A DNA stretch of 64,000 bases, from positions 2,924,501-2,988,500 of the forward strand of contig JARFIW010001215.1 in the NCBI GenBank assembly GCA_036346225.1, written 5' to 3'. The notes beneath the pieces were generated by a model. The model worked only from the letters and a program-made list of their open reading frames with translations, had not been told where the DNA came from and searched no databases. The DNA comes from Platerodrilus igneus (lineage: Eukaryota; Arthropoda; Insecta; Coleoptera; Lycidae). How positions within the stretch are numbered: position 1 is the stretch's first letter; each line of letters starts with the position of its first letter. Position numbers and translations under genes: made by a program. This document shows, one piece after another, positions 34,886 through 47,214 of the stretch.

Positions 34886-34889
34886 ATAC

Positions 34890-35635
34890 ACCATATATAG
34901 TGTTCCATGTCAAAATAAATGTAAATGTGTTTACATTGGGCAGAGTGAATAGCACTCAGAGAAGCGACTGAACGGTCATAAATATGACCAAAAAAATGAA
35001 ACCGCACTTACAAAACATGAAAAATAAGCTAATCATGTATTTGTTTTTGATGAAACTATTGTTTTAAAAACTGAAATTAATAAAAAAAAAGATAATGGTT
35101 AGAGATGGTATATGTTATGAAAATCCCAACAGCTGTTAATAATAAAGTCGATACACAAAAATTGAGTAAGTTATATAACAACATAAAAAAATAGTTTCCA
35201 CACGCTAGCAAAAACGTATTAAAAGTCTAAAAAACTAATAGCATCCGGTAAAATACAGTTAACAAAAACAAAACAAAATGTTTAGATAAAATTAGTAAAG
35301 GAAACTAGGGTCGGTTAATAGAGGAAAACGATATATTAAACATGGAATTCCTAAACTAAAACATTCACCTAATCGATGTGCTCTAACATAGTTGAATTTA
35401 TACAAAATTGTTAATAAAAGACGTATAAAATTAATTAAGGATGTACATTATATGTGGTGTTTAAAGGTTCATACTATTTAAATTGATTTTCGTTTTGAGG
35501 TAAGCAAATCTATATAATATGAATGCAATTTTTTTTATATTAAATTAATTGTAGAAAAGCCATTCAGAAAAGTGGCATAAAAGCGACGAAACGTTTGGAA
35601 CATGAAGTAAAAATACTTTAGTAATTAGTTTCATT
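34890..35635 (+). pseudogene. Penelope-like element, GIY-YIG domain and 3' end
   Basis: Continuation of the PLE cut at 25864. TIYSVPCQNKCKCVYIGQSE is read at about 34890-34949, followed at once by a TAG, then remnants KRLNGHK. The Lys-rich tail aligns with the minus-strand tail at 9755-10262. The end AAAAGCGACGAAACGTTTGG (35580) matches the inverted terminus at 24730-24782. Confidence 0.8.
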
Positions 35636-35743
35636 AACGTAAAAACGTAACTATTTTTGTAAGGAATAGGTAACCTATATGAGGTAGGAACCTATAAAAC
35701 AAATATGCACAAAATTATATGTGAACAGAATGTAGCAACTTAC

Positions 35744-36575
35744 ATCCTAGTCAATCTTACAGAATAGAGAATTGCATACCTTGCATTGTCATCTTTAGCA
35801 ACATCACTAATTACTTGTCGGCTTTCTTCGTGAATTTGCATCGTAATTGCTGGTCCCGAATTTAATTTAATTTCTGTCTCTAAAATAACTTTGTCTTCGA
35901 TAATTTCACCTTGGTGTTCTCGAACGACTACTTGGTAATTGTTATTTGACCTCCATCGGCTTTCTTCCACTATATTTTGATTTAAATCACTCCACTGAAT
36001 TTTGCTACTCTCGCTTTCGCCATTTTTTCCATACGTGTTGTAAACTTCACAGAGGATGTCAAAGTCCCTTCTATTTTTAATACTATTTAAATGTTTTTTA
36101 AAGACTTCATCTCCTATAACGTTTTTAATCCTAATCAACGATCGTAATGCAGCTTCTTGATAGGTGATTTGTACCATTTTATCAAATAATGCTTTTATAA
36201 TATAAGAAATGGTGTCTTCTGCCACGTGTTTTAGAAAAAATGGCAAGGCGATTATTATTCCTACCACGATGCTAGCAGGCGCTTTGGTTTCTATTCCATC
36301 ATACACTATTCCCTTTACTACGTTGTCGGAGTTTCTACTGTTGGCTAAATAAGCTCTTATACAGTCAACTGCTCCTTTTCTAACCGAAGGAGCTATATGT
36401 CCTAAGTTTAGTACTAAGTCTGGTAAAATTTTTTCCAATCTACTATCAATATGCGCTTCTGGTATCACAGGTATAAAATCTGTCAATACCCGAAGAGCAT
36501 GTTGAACGACTTCTCGTTCAGGATTTTTCAGTCTCTCTAATATTGCTTGGAAGAAGATGTCCAAATTTAGATTAT
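35744..36575 (-). CDS. Internal exon of a TOGARAM-like TOG/HEAT-domain gene
   Basis: Single clean open frame of about 277 codons on the minus strand. A good splice acceptor precedes it (TTCTTTATTTCAG, exon base 36575) and a donor follows (AGGAT/GTAAGT, exon end 35744); the apparent stop is reached only by reading into the intron. Residues such as ERLKNPEREVVQHALRVLTD, LVLNLGHIAPSVRKGAVDCI and SIVVGIIIALPFFLKH form paired helices of HEAT type. They resemble the first TOG domain of TOGARAM1/Crescerin proteins, which bind tubulin in cilia. The second half (from about 36000) is charged and non-repetitive. No stops or shifts, unlike everything around it, so it is likely a functional host gene with exons outside the recognised regions. 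Family assignment is from memory and moderate. Confidence 0.7.
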
Positions 36576-36873
36576 CTGAAATAAAGAATTAGAGTTAAAA
36601 ATTGATAGTACATAATACTATCAGTTACAACACACCCGCTTCTTAAGATAGAAGCCCTATAAAAAAGGCAAAATTAATTCTAAATAGACAAAATAGATGT
36701 TGATGTACCCTGTATATTATGGTTTTACAAATAGAAGTGCTAATTAAGCATGAACCTTAAATTTTTTAGTTCTACAGCGGGAATTCAAACAAGAAACTTA
36801 CCATAAAACTATAGTTATATTTTTGTACAATACATAGTTGAACGTGACTCAGGTAAATGACTTATTTCAAAAC
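36576..36873. other. Intronic or intergenic spacer
   Basis: AT-rich; presumably intron upstream of the minus-strand exon. Nothing recognisable beyond the splice acceptor. Confidence 0.5.
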
Positions 36874-38511
36874 TTGTTACATGCCAAAATTAGCAATGTA
36901 CCATTTTTAAATTTAGTTATAATTTCTAAAATAATTCCCGCGTATTTTTTAAATTAATAAAATTTAACTACTGTCGTCGCGGACAGTCGCGTCTGCGCAG
37001 AGTGAATGCAGGGAATGCGCGACTGTCAAAAGCGGGGACTAAGCCACGAGCCCTCGACGAAGGAACAACTATCTTGGTGTTGTGTGTGTTTTTCTTTTTA
37101 GGTATATGGGTTCCCTGTATCTTATTTTTTATTGTACCTGGTACCTTAATTCCGTTCATTCTCCCACGAGTGCAATAGAAGAAAGAACGGATGGAAATTT
37201 GAATTCAACATGGCGTAACGCAACCCAACCTACAAATCATCGTTGGACCCTGAGATTAATTTCCGAGATGCCACCACGTGAGTAATTTGATTTTATTTAA
37301 AAAGCGGTTGCATCACTCGAAAGCGTGGTCGGTAATATGTTATAAAATGGCGGGTGAAATATGCAACGCACGTAATTAAAACAATGCTGTCCAAAACTTT
37401 ACTTTTTTCTTATTCCGCTGTCTCGTATCCGCCTTATTCTTCCTTCGGTAGACCTGTTCTTGTCCCGGAACACCCGTCTACCACATAAGAGTGATTCTTC
37501 CTTCACTCCGGACTACTGCCCACATTAGTTGGTTGAGTAGTGCTTTTCTATCCACCTTTTTCTATCGCTATTGCTCAATGCGAGCCCTTCTTCTATTCTC
37601 TTCTAGCTGGAAGTCACTAGCACATTCCAAAAATTCCTACCTCCCTCTTTTTACCTTTCCTACATGTCTATTGCCCTTTCATTTCGGCCCCACGTTGGGA
37701 TTGTTATAGTTTTGGGCGGCATTGTTATAATTACGCGCGCCGCATATTTCACCTGCCATTCTATAACATATTATTGACTTTATATGTGATTTTCCAATGC
37801 TCCACCAGAAGGTACTACATTAGCCAGGAAGCGAGTTTTTTTTACCTGGAAAATTTGGAATTTTGCCGAACCCTTGCTGTTCCAAGCAAGGTAGGGATCT
37901 TTAACGTGCGTGACAACACTCACACACGAGACTTCCATTTTACCTCTCATCCGAACGAGGGTGTATTTTTGTGAAAAATGCTTGCCTAACATTTTTCAAG
38001 CGGACCGTGTCGGGATTCAAACCCGGGACTTTACGCATATTACCGAACACGCTTTCGAGTGATGCAACCGCTTTTTAATTCAAATTTGCAAGCATAATTT
38101 AAATAAAATCAAATTACTCACATGGTGGCATGTCGGAATTTAATCCTAGGGTTTAACGATGATTTGTAGGTTGGGTTGCGTTACGCCATGTTGAATTCAA
38201 ATTTCCATCTGTCCTTCCCTCTATTGGACTCGTAGGGGAATGAAAGAAATTAAGGTACCAGGTACAGGAAACTTACATACCTAAAAAGAAAAACACACAC
38301 AACACCAAGATAGTTGTTGCTTCGTCGAGGGCTCGTGGCTAAGTCGCCGCTTTTGACACTCGCGCATCCTCTGGATTTACTCTGCGCAGACGCGACTGTC
38401 CGCGACAACGGAAGTTAAAATGCTATTAATTTAGAAAATACGCGGGAATTAATTTATAAATTATAACTAAATCTAAAAATGGTACATTGCCAATTTTGGC
38501 ATGTAACAAAC
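36874..38511. mobile_element. 1.6-kb inverted-repeat element related to 11848-17011
   Basis: Long inverted arms at about 36874-37340 and 38035-38511, starting TTGTTACATGCC and ending GGCATGTAACA. TTCAAAAC occurs on both sides (36866-36873 and 38512-38519), an 8-base candidate target duplication. The ends resemble the direct repeats of the 11848-17011 element (TGTTACATGCCAAAA…, then a GCGCAGACGC-type block), and the interior 37385-37695 matches 14710-15020. No transposase. A non-autonomous element of unclear class. Confidence 0.7.
37790..38070 (-). repeat. tRNA-derived SINE-like sequence
   Basis: The minus strand has a pol III B-box-like GGGTTTGAATCCC at 38012-38024, preceded by GTTGCATCACTCGAAAGCG and followed by an unrelated tail containing GGGATCTTTAACG in complement. 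The tail ends with AATGTAGTACCTTCTGGTGG, a phrase shared with 30630 and 60010. It overlaps the right arm of the inverted-repeat element. It is not a functional tRNA. Confidence 0.4.
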
Positions 38512-38519
38512 TTCAAAAC

Positions 38520-41500
38520 GTAAACGTGTTTCAATGTTACGCGTTACGAATCTGAATACAAAGCTGCATGAAATGTTAATTATCGTAGTTAGTTTGTGTT
38601 GACAGACTGCAAGAGTACATTTTTATAAACAAATCATGTCACTTTAAGAAAGTTTTTAGAATAATTAAGGAAGAAAATAGTGGGACTGATTATATTCATG
38701 TTTGATACAATTATCTCATAAATAAAAGCTATTACAATGTAGTTTAATTACTTAGATTCAGCCGACGACTTAGTGGAATTCACAGATATCGTGTTACAAA
38801 TGACGGAAGTTAGATAGCTGACGGAAACAATTAGTAATTACTCGGGAGTCTGTGACCAAAACATAAGTAGAGGGTAACAGTTGATAGAGTAGTTGAGAAA
38901 ATTCCTTTGACCTGTGAGATTAGCCAACGGGAGTTAACCGTGGTGGGATCCACGGACTATTCGAAAATGACCCGATAACAAAGATAAAAATATTTAGACG
39001 GATAGGTCCCAAACCAACAGATGTGGGAAATGATTAACCCGTCAGAAAGTGGATTCAATCTTGGCATAGTCACACGAAAATCCAACTATCTAGTTATACA
39101 TATTTTTTGTTATGTTTTGTTGGTAGCATTTATGCATGAAGCTTGTAAAATTAGACATTGGTGGTATTATAAGGCGTCAACCATTATTGTAGGATATAGT
39201 GTTTAATTTATTAGATATTGAGGATATGATGCAGTGATAAAATTAGATAGTGTGTTGTGACTCGCCTAAAATGAATTGATCCCTATGATTTTAAAAGTTC
39301 GTGTCCTGTTTAGAGGAATTTTGTCATTATGCTTAAATTCAAATAGATTTAGGTGACGCAGTGAGAATGATGTTTTTGTTTTATTAAGAATCTAGAATTT
39401 GTAAAAAGAACTCCATTACACCAAGAGGGCGACCTAATCAGAATCTCCGTGGAAAGTTCGTCTTTCAAAGGATCATCTATAGACCAGACGAGTTGGCGCC
39501 CATTAATTTTGTACAAAACAAGCACCTCTCAAGCAAGTTTAGTGGTAACGTAGCTGCATAATTGTGAACATTCCACTCTACATTTAGCGTGTTTTTTTTA
39601 TTCTTTTGCTTGTTTATATAGGAACTCACTTCAGCACCACTGAAGTTAGTTGATGCACCCACAATTTATTGTGATTAATCCCCTTCTGGGTAGTTTGAGG
39701 GTCGTTACGGTATTCCGTGCGAAAATAACGTACCCAACAAAAATATCGAGAACCGCAACCAAAAAAAATCCAAAGAATGCCGTGCTAGCTAGAAAGTCGT
39801 AGAGTGGGGTAGGTCACAAAAAAGGAAAAGAAAACCTTAAGAAAAATGTTATTTGCAAAACCTATAAAATACGTTTTACAAAAAGGAAAACCAACCAGCG
39901 CCGAAAACAATATTTATCCAATGTATTCCGGAGTATTTACACAGCACAGAAGTCTTTGTAAAACTAATTAATACCATCCTTAGTCATCTCAAATTAATTT
40001 TTAATCTCGATTCTAGTATTCACATAACACAGAAATTAACAAAAAATGTATATCTGGATTGTTCTCAGTTTAATACAATCTTTTCAAGGCTTTATATTCA
40101 CAAAACAACATTTAAAAAGTTTACGTATACTTACATTGTGTCCACAATCACTTCTTAAAAACAACTCTTGATAGGTAGAGATCAAGACAATTACGGACCA
40201 AAACCATTTACTACAAAAAATGCATTTCGCAGCAGCGGTAAAGAGTTATGCAATAACGTCACACCTAAACAATAATGTAACTCTAAATTTTTATACCGAA
40301 GATCTGATAGACAGTCAATGCTAATCTTATTTTATAATTACTATCCAAACAATAAAAACTGCTGTCAATAGCATATTCATAACTCTAAACCAAAGCAATT
40401 AAAATTTATCGGAATGTTTCTACACAAATTTGTTTATCTCGGTGTGACTTGATAACTCGCTTAAACGCATTTTATATACCTAAACTACACGTAATACTTA
40501 GCTTAATTATGAAAAATTTCTCACACAACAAAACCAAATATAAGCAGCATATTTTTACATAACCTTCTCTAAAAAGGCCTAGAATGATTGCATGGTCCTA
40601 AATCAATTTTTATCTTAAAAAGAATTAAATATTTTTGTCTTGTAAATTCTAACATGACCTAAATAAATAAGGCCAACTAGGTAAGCGGACTTAGAGAATA
40701 CCAACATGTCAATTCACCTGAAAAAAATATATACATATACTCGTGGTATTAATGCTCTCAAAAGGTGCACCTTCCGACATCTTATCTTCGTCTCAGGAGT
40801 ATTCTACGACACTAGAACCATCATCAAAGGAATTCAGCAAAACTAACACCGCCTCTCCGACCATATGGTCGCTCATATTCTACCATATGTTTCGCAACCA
40901 TGATCAACGATGTGTACAAGGACAGATTTTTAAATTTGTAGCTGTAGAAAAAACAATCCTTGTGTCTCTAAGCAATCAATAAAAATGAAACAGCCTAATT
41001 AATTTGTGTATAGCGATATTCACGTTCACTCACAAACGCATAAACTATATTTAAACCGGTATTAGAATGCGCCAAAATAAATGTTTGTAAAAATTGTAGA
41101 AGTTTAAGACATCATTTTTTACAACTTTCGTTATCTAGCAGTTAAATCATACCGGATCCGGAAATGTACAAAGTTGGGTTGTGCAATACTGTATCTGTAT
41201 GCATACAAACCGATACAAAGTGCATTTAAAGTAATTCTTACCACGACAAGTCACAGGATTAAACTTTACTTTGCAAAGCATAACACAACTTTCCAATATT
41301 TGAAATGATGTGAACTGTATTGCTTGTATCACAGACAACAATAACCCGAATCCTAGCATTAGAAGCTTAAAACAAACTAGTATATCGCGTAACCGGACTT
41401 CGGAGAAAAAACATAATCATTTTATAGCAGAAAGCAATTCTCTTCAGTTCAAGCAAAGAGAGCAAGTACAATAATGGTTGCCTCAATTCAAAAGCTTCCT

Positions 41501-44500
41501 CGAAAACACCTATTTGTAGACAATCAATCACATGAATAGTATTTTCCTCAAAACATCTGTCAATCAAAGAACCAGAAAAAAATACTGAATTGCTCTTGTT
41601 TTGGAAAGTCCTTTGGTAAACTCGTACATCAACACGTATTATAGAATTTTAACAAACGGCATTACGACCAACAACGGCAACCAGTTCTCGCGTTCTAAAC
41701 TACTACGTGTCTAAATACGCGACAAGAAACACACAACCAACATCATGGAAATCATGAAGGACGCATATAAGTAGTTGCTTAACTTTCCGTATCAAAATTA
41801 TAGAAACATACATAAACTAATTAATAATTTATATAAATTAAGGTAAAAAAATAAGCAAACCAGACATTTAGGATTTGTGATTGAAAACAACCTTAATGAA
41901 ACCAGTACATAAACTCAATGTAAATTTTAAGAAAAAACAGAAACCCCACATTTTTAATGCTACAACAAAACACGATAGATTTAAGTATTTTAAATTATAA
42001 TTTGAAGTATTTAACGTAATTTGAGGTAATTAAATAGCAACCGTTTAGATTGAAAATGCAGTCGAAATGGTTAATAAATACTCATATGCCTGTGAATAAA
42101 CTAAGCAATGTGAAATTTGATTCAGTAACAACAGAAATTTCAAGTGCAGGAGCTGCACATAAGACAGTCTAGCGATTCTTTCATTCGTAATACATTTGGA
42201 AAAATAACTAAGTTAATCGAGCTTTAGGGGAAGCATTTAAATACTTTATTTGATAAAAGGTACTAAGTTCTCGGTCTGATGAAATAATTAGAAACCATAA
42301 TCGCTATAGCTGGCTTGCAAATAATTTAAGTTGCATTGCAAATTTATAGTTTTGTACTTGTACACAAATTCAACTTTAATTTCATAATAATTTTAATATT
42401 TCTGTATAATTTTTTATAGAATTTAGGGTTATTTGGTTTATTCAAACATAAATTTAGAGATACGAATTTAAAAAACTTTATTTTAGGCAGGTAACAACTT
42501 TGTGAGAACAACCATACATTTTTATAAAAATAGTAATATCATTACGCGCCAAGGCCACTCCACAAAAGATTGTATTAAATAATTATGTTAGAGAATTTTG
42601 ATAAAATTAATTTAGGTATATTACACAGTTGTGTAACCTAGTTTGAGAAATTAGGCTTATGTGAAATACCCTGCGCAGTAACCATTTTTTATACCGTGAG
42701 AAAGAATTTGAAATATAACTTCTCAAGGTTTCTGTTAGACATATGTCGCTTTTTGGACCAATCTGGACAATGAACGAGGAAGGGTCGTGGTTGAGAAGTT
42801 GAATAGCCGCGCACCAAGTGGTCATTCTCGTCCCAACTGTTATATCATTAACTACCTGTGTGGCAGTAGAACTTTATAAATATTGTACCTATCCTTATTA
42901 TCGCACCTTGTCTTATTCCTATAAATATTGTATGTAACATCACCGATTCCCTGGTAATATGAAAGCACAGGCATCGAGTATACCTCCGGTACGTATAACC
43001 ATGACATATACAACTATTATTGGTTAACCCGTTTGCTACTACGCATTCATTTAGAAAGGTAAGCGAATTATTAGTAAATTTACCTTGTGAATTTGAAAAG
43101 TGAATCATTTTTCTTTGTTTGTAAAATCCGTGAACCTAGTATGCCCTCTATGCAAGTATGCGATAAACTACTGTCATTTATTAGTTCTAAAACAACATCG
43201 AGCAACCATTTATTTATCTATCAAAGAGAGTATTCCATTCCTTTTTGTTTCTGCAATGTGCAATTTCTTTTGATGGTTCAAGTAGATTAGCCTATGTTCT
43301 TTGGAGTCCTGAGTTTACAATATTTACAATATAAAAATCCTCCTGCTCGTAAAATTTTTTATATAAAAAGTATCTGACCTAATCTTTCTCACCATAGACC
43401 TTTTCGTGTCTGTGATTTTAACTACTTTACCTTCACATAATGCCCATCTTGGTAACAAGTTTTTTTAAATCGCAAAAATGTTCGTTGCGCATTTTTTATA
43501 ATGAACACGGCTTGCGACTTTTCTTTGCTTGCGGGATGAATATTACGTAGTATTGAAAAGCAAGGGTTGGAGCGGATTTTTTTAATTCTTGATACGTTAT
43601 TCAATCACTGAATAGGCATTATCAGGTTATAACACGTTCGCGATACTTTATACACCAACAAGATAAGAAAAAAAATTTAATGAACAAAATAAATGCACAC
43701 ATTCTGAATATTTAGACTTTAGAGATAGTTAGTGATAATTACGTATAACATGTAAATTTTTGATTTCTGTAAAAATAATTCAGATGACAAAACTAACATC
43801 CCAAAAACTATAACATTGTTTGTTCAACTTACGTTATAGCGCGGAATACTCGAGGATAATGGCTTATTGAAAAACCGCAAATGAATACCAAACTACAAAG
43901 ATGCGAAGTATGCACATTCCATAGAAACATAATAAAATATACCGTTGTGTGCAAACTCATGTATCGTGTTCGCATTAGTTAGCATAGGAAAAAAAATTAA
44001 TTTTGGACGGACAGAATTGAGATGAACGCACCCTGTATATCGAGATTATACGAACACTAACTATTAATTCAGCATGATGTTTTAATTCTTTTGTTTCTAG
44101 AAAATATAATTTCAAATAGGGCAAAAACTGTAACTAAAAGTAAGTACAAAATAAATTTTCTTAAGATAAATTGAGACACTTAATACAATGGTAGCGCATT
44201 GGTCATCAAGTAGGATAAACATTGCAACAACAAAACCGCATAAATACATAAACATATAAACCGCTGAAATGAAGGATTCTATAAAACATACAGTGTATGG
44301 TTCATTAATTGCATCGATATTTGTAATATAGGAATACGAAATATAAGAGACTAAAAATTATGATTGAAATAAAACACGCCTCGTGTTTTTCATCCAATAA
44401 TTAAAATCATAGGGTATACATTGATGAAATAAATTAATGGGCGAGAAACGTAGAAACCGCTAAAATGCAAAATCTAGCACAGGCTTTCAAGGTTAATTGC

Positions 44501-44980
44501 AATACAATACAAAGCACGCAACCTTTACATAATTAGTTTGACAATAACCTTTTATTCAGCATGCATAGATATTTTGAATCAAGAGAACGAAATTGTAAAA
44601 GGAAAATGATATATAACAACTAAGCAACACTAGTCAAAAATGCAGTTCAGAATATTATTTTAAAACGATCAAGATGCTGTAATACGAGCATAAAGTTGAC
44701 AGAAAGAGAGAATTTGATAGTAATACAGCTTCAAGATGTGAATATAGATTTCTACGCAGAGGAAAAGCACGCGGCGCACTACTTATTTATTCTGAATTAC
44801 GTTTGCAGGTGTAAGGTATGCTTCATCAATTGTTCATTACGTAGTGACGACCAAAAAAAGGAGGTTAGGAACTTGACAGTTTACCCCACTTATATTTAGA
44901 TTTAATTTTGCGTTAAGGGAGCTACTGTTGAAAAGAAACAAATAAAAGAAAGTTCATAAGTACACAGATATACAAACTAA
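38520..44980. other. 6.5-kb AT-rich region without recognised genes
   Basis: Short open frames only (the longest around 40743-40982 and 42848-43108), with no motif I can place. A TTGGCGCCC at 39488 looks like a primer-binding site core, but no LTR pair is visible. TGTATATC-type phrases (GCACCCTGTATAT near 44030) look like ends of small DNA elements. Probably intergenic or intron with old repeat remnants. Confidence 0.5.
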
Positions 44981-44989
44981 ATAGTTAAA

Positions 44990-46960
44990 ATGAACAGTTT
45001 ATGCAGTTTGAAGCACTTCGGAACTCTTCGGTAATCTTCGATAGTCTTTGGAAGGCTTCGTGGTTGCTCGTGGAATCAAGTAAGAACTTAAATACTAAGT
45101 AAACGAATATATACACAGTTAGGAGAGGTTTAGAGGTCTTCGGTAGTCTTCGGAACTCTTCGAAAGGCCTCGGGATTTCTTGGTGAGGCTGAGTGAGAGC
45201 TTGAATAACGATAGTTAGAAAGTATTTATAGTTTGAAGAGGTTCAGACGTCTTCGGCGGTCTTCGGAACTCTTAAGAGGGTTTCGTGTTTTACTTGTGGG
45301 ACAACGTGAAGCTATAAAGAATTATGATCTGAACATAAGAACTATACATCCAACATAATATATAATATTAAGGGGTTCAAAAGGCTTCGGAAGACCTTGA
45401 AATTTACTGGTGAGGCTGAGTAAGAACTTGAATAATGATAATTAGAAATTATTTATAGTTTGAAGAGGTCCAGACGTCTTCGGAACTCTTCGGAAGGCTT
45501 CGTGTTTTACTTGTGGGACAACGTAAAGTTATAAAGAATTATAATATCAACATAAGAATTATACATTGAATATACAATATTAAGAGGTTCAGAAGTCTTC
45601 GGTAGTCTTCGGAACTCTTTAGAGGGCTTCGGGAGTCGTGATGTCCTAGGCCTCGTCAAGTGTGTTGCCACGAACTCTACGGGGGTGCTATCCCAGAAGT
45701 ACAACTCGCAGACGCATTCGGCGTCACCACAATAAACGACCTCTCGAGACGTTATCGTCGTGGGGGCCGCTTAGATGGATACTCGCCGCAGCCCTTGTGA
45801 GTGCTGAAGATGGGCTGGTGAGGGCGGCATGGGTGGCAGGAGCTTCGGTAGCGGTAAGGTGTCCTGAAAGGCGCGTCGGAGAGCGTTCTGCATCTGCTTC
45901 CGGTTGGACGAGTGGGTGGAATGGGGTTTCTTACCCATACGTAATTAACTACTGATCTACGGAACGAATGAATGTGGCGTGCCCTAGCTACGGCGCCGTG
46001 CAGTGTAACTGGTCAGAATTAAGCAGGCTATGAGGAGCCCTGCTTGCTGAAGTGGTTAACAGGCTATCGTTAGTTGAGTTCTAAGGCTACGAAGAGCACT
46101 AAGTGTACTGAATCTGCTAGATTTGCAATCGTATTTATATGCTTTCTTCCCCTGTGCAGGGTATGTTAAAAAAAGGTAATGGGCATCCAATAGATTTACT
46201 ACTTTTAGTGTAGCACAAAAAATTAGTTGGAGATTTTGATTTTCGAGGTCTTTGTTCTACGTTCAGCATGTGTACTTTGATATAGGGTAGCATACAAGTT
46301 CTCCGAAAGACACTTCTTAGTGCTCCCCATAGCCTAAAAACTCAACTGGCAGTGCTTTCCATAACCTGCTAACACTTCAGTGAGCAACGTTTCCCATAGA
46401 CTGCTATACTTTAGCGCGCAGTGCTCTCCATAGCCCGCGTATTCTCTGACGATGACACTGTCCGCCGCCGTACCTAAGACACGTCACTGTAATTCATAAA
46501 CCAATAGTTAATAAACTACGTATGGGCGTTAAGCTCCGTTCTATCCATCACCGACAAGTCGTTATTGTATTGCGTCTGTCAACTCTACTTCCGAAACAAC
46601 ACCCCCCGTAGAGTTTAAGGGTGACGCACGTGACGAGGCCTAAGGCACCACTACCACGACGCTTTCTGAAGGGTTCCGGAAATCAACGAATACCTCCAAA
46701 CTTCTCCAAGCTGTACATCCGTCCACATCGTAATTCTTCATACCCTCACGTTGTCTCACAAGTAAAACAAGATGCCTTCCGAACAGTTTCGAGGATTTCT
46801 GAAGACGTCTGGACTTCTTAAAACTGTAAATATTTTATAGCTATCGCTGTTCAAGTTTTTACTGGGCCTCACAAATAAATTCCGAAGCCTTCCGTAGAGT
46901 TTCGAAGGCAACCGAAGACTTAAACCTCTCTATGCTTGTATATATAATGCTATAATAAGG
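44990..46960. mobile_element. Foldback-type element with satellite-like arms
   Basis: Left arm 44990-45690 holds about six degenerate units of 110-145 bases rich in CTTCGGAACTCTTCGG. Right arm 46601-46960 is the inverse with two to three units (CCTTCCG…GAAGAC). The arms meet at AACTCTACGGGGG (45674) and CCCCCCGTAGAGTT (46603). The 0.9 kb loop contains a GC-rich block (45690-45960) and a second inverted pair of AGTGCTCCCCATAGCCT-like repeats (about 46030-46110 and 46310-46440). No transposase. Such structure recalls foldback (FB) elements. Confidence 0.65.
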
Positions 46961-47214
46961 GGGTTATTTAAGGGTTACTGAGTCGTGGTGGTCGCGCAAT
47001 ACCATAAAATAGTACTAGGAATTAGAAAACCGCATTTAATTAGCATGAAAAATACCTAATTCGCATATTATTCAAAGAACAAACATTTAACACCCTGTAT
47101 AAGGACCGCAATTAACTTTAATCAATGCAAGTAAGCATGTCCTTCAATAATATAAACTTATTCAGCAGAGAAATAATTATACATGCAATTAAAAATTAAA
47201 CAAAGTAATTAATA

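Larger units (their letters stand above)
25861..34889 (+). mobile_element. 9.0-kb LTR retrotransposon inserted in the PLE
   Basis: LTRs start TGTTACG and end CGTAGCA/G. They flank an interior with a Gag-like gene. A purine tract GGGGAAGGATT sits directly before the 3' LTR (32230-32240). The target duplication is ACAC at 25861-25864 and ATAC at 34886-34889. Removing the element restores the PLE reading …KIKH/TIYSVPC in frame, which fixes both ends. Without the nested solo LTR the element is about 7.6 kb. No pol domains are seen in the 5.1 kb interior, so it is gag-only or its pol was replaced by unrelated DNA (30300-32230). Confidence 0.85.

Noticed and set aside
38005..38070. Possible tRNA gene
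   Set aside because: Only a B-box-like sequence with a weak upstream part; no cloverleaf could be built, so it is listed as SINE-like.
39480..39500. TTGGCGCCC as a primer-binding site
   Set aside because: No flanking LTR end, polypurine tract or pol/gag in the neighbourhood.
42607..43108. Two minus-strand frames that might be transposase or receptor remnants
   Set aside because: No catalytic or family motif could be read in any frame.
45662..45955. Arg-rich plus-strand frame in the GC-rich foldback loop
   Set aside because: GC bias keeps the frame open; no domain, and it lies in a non-coding hairpin loop.
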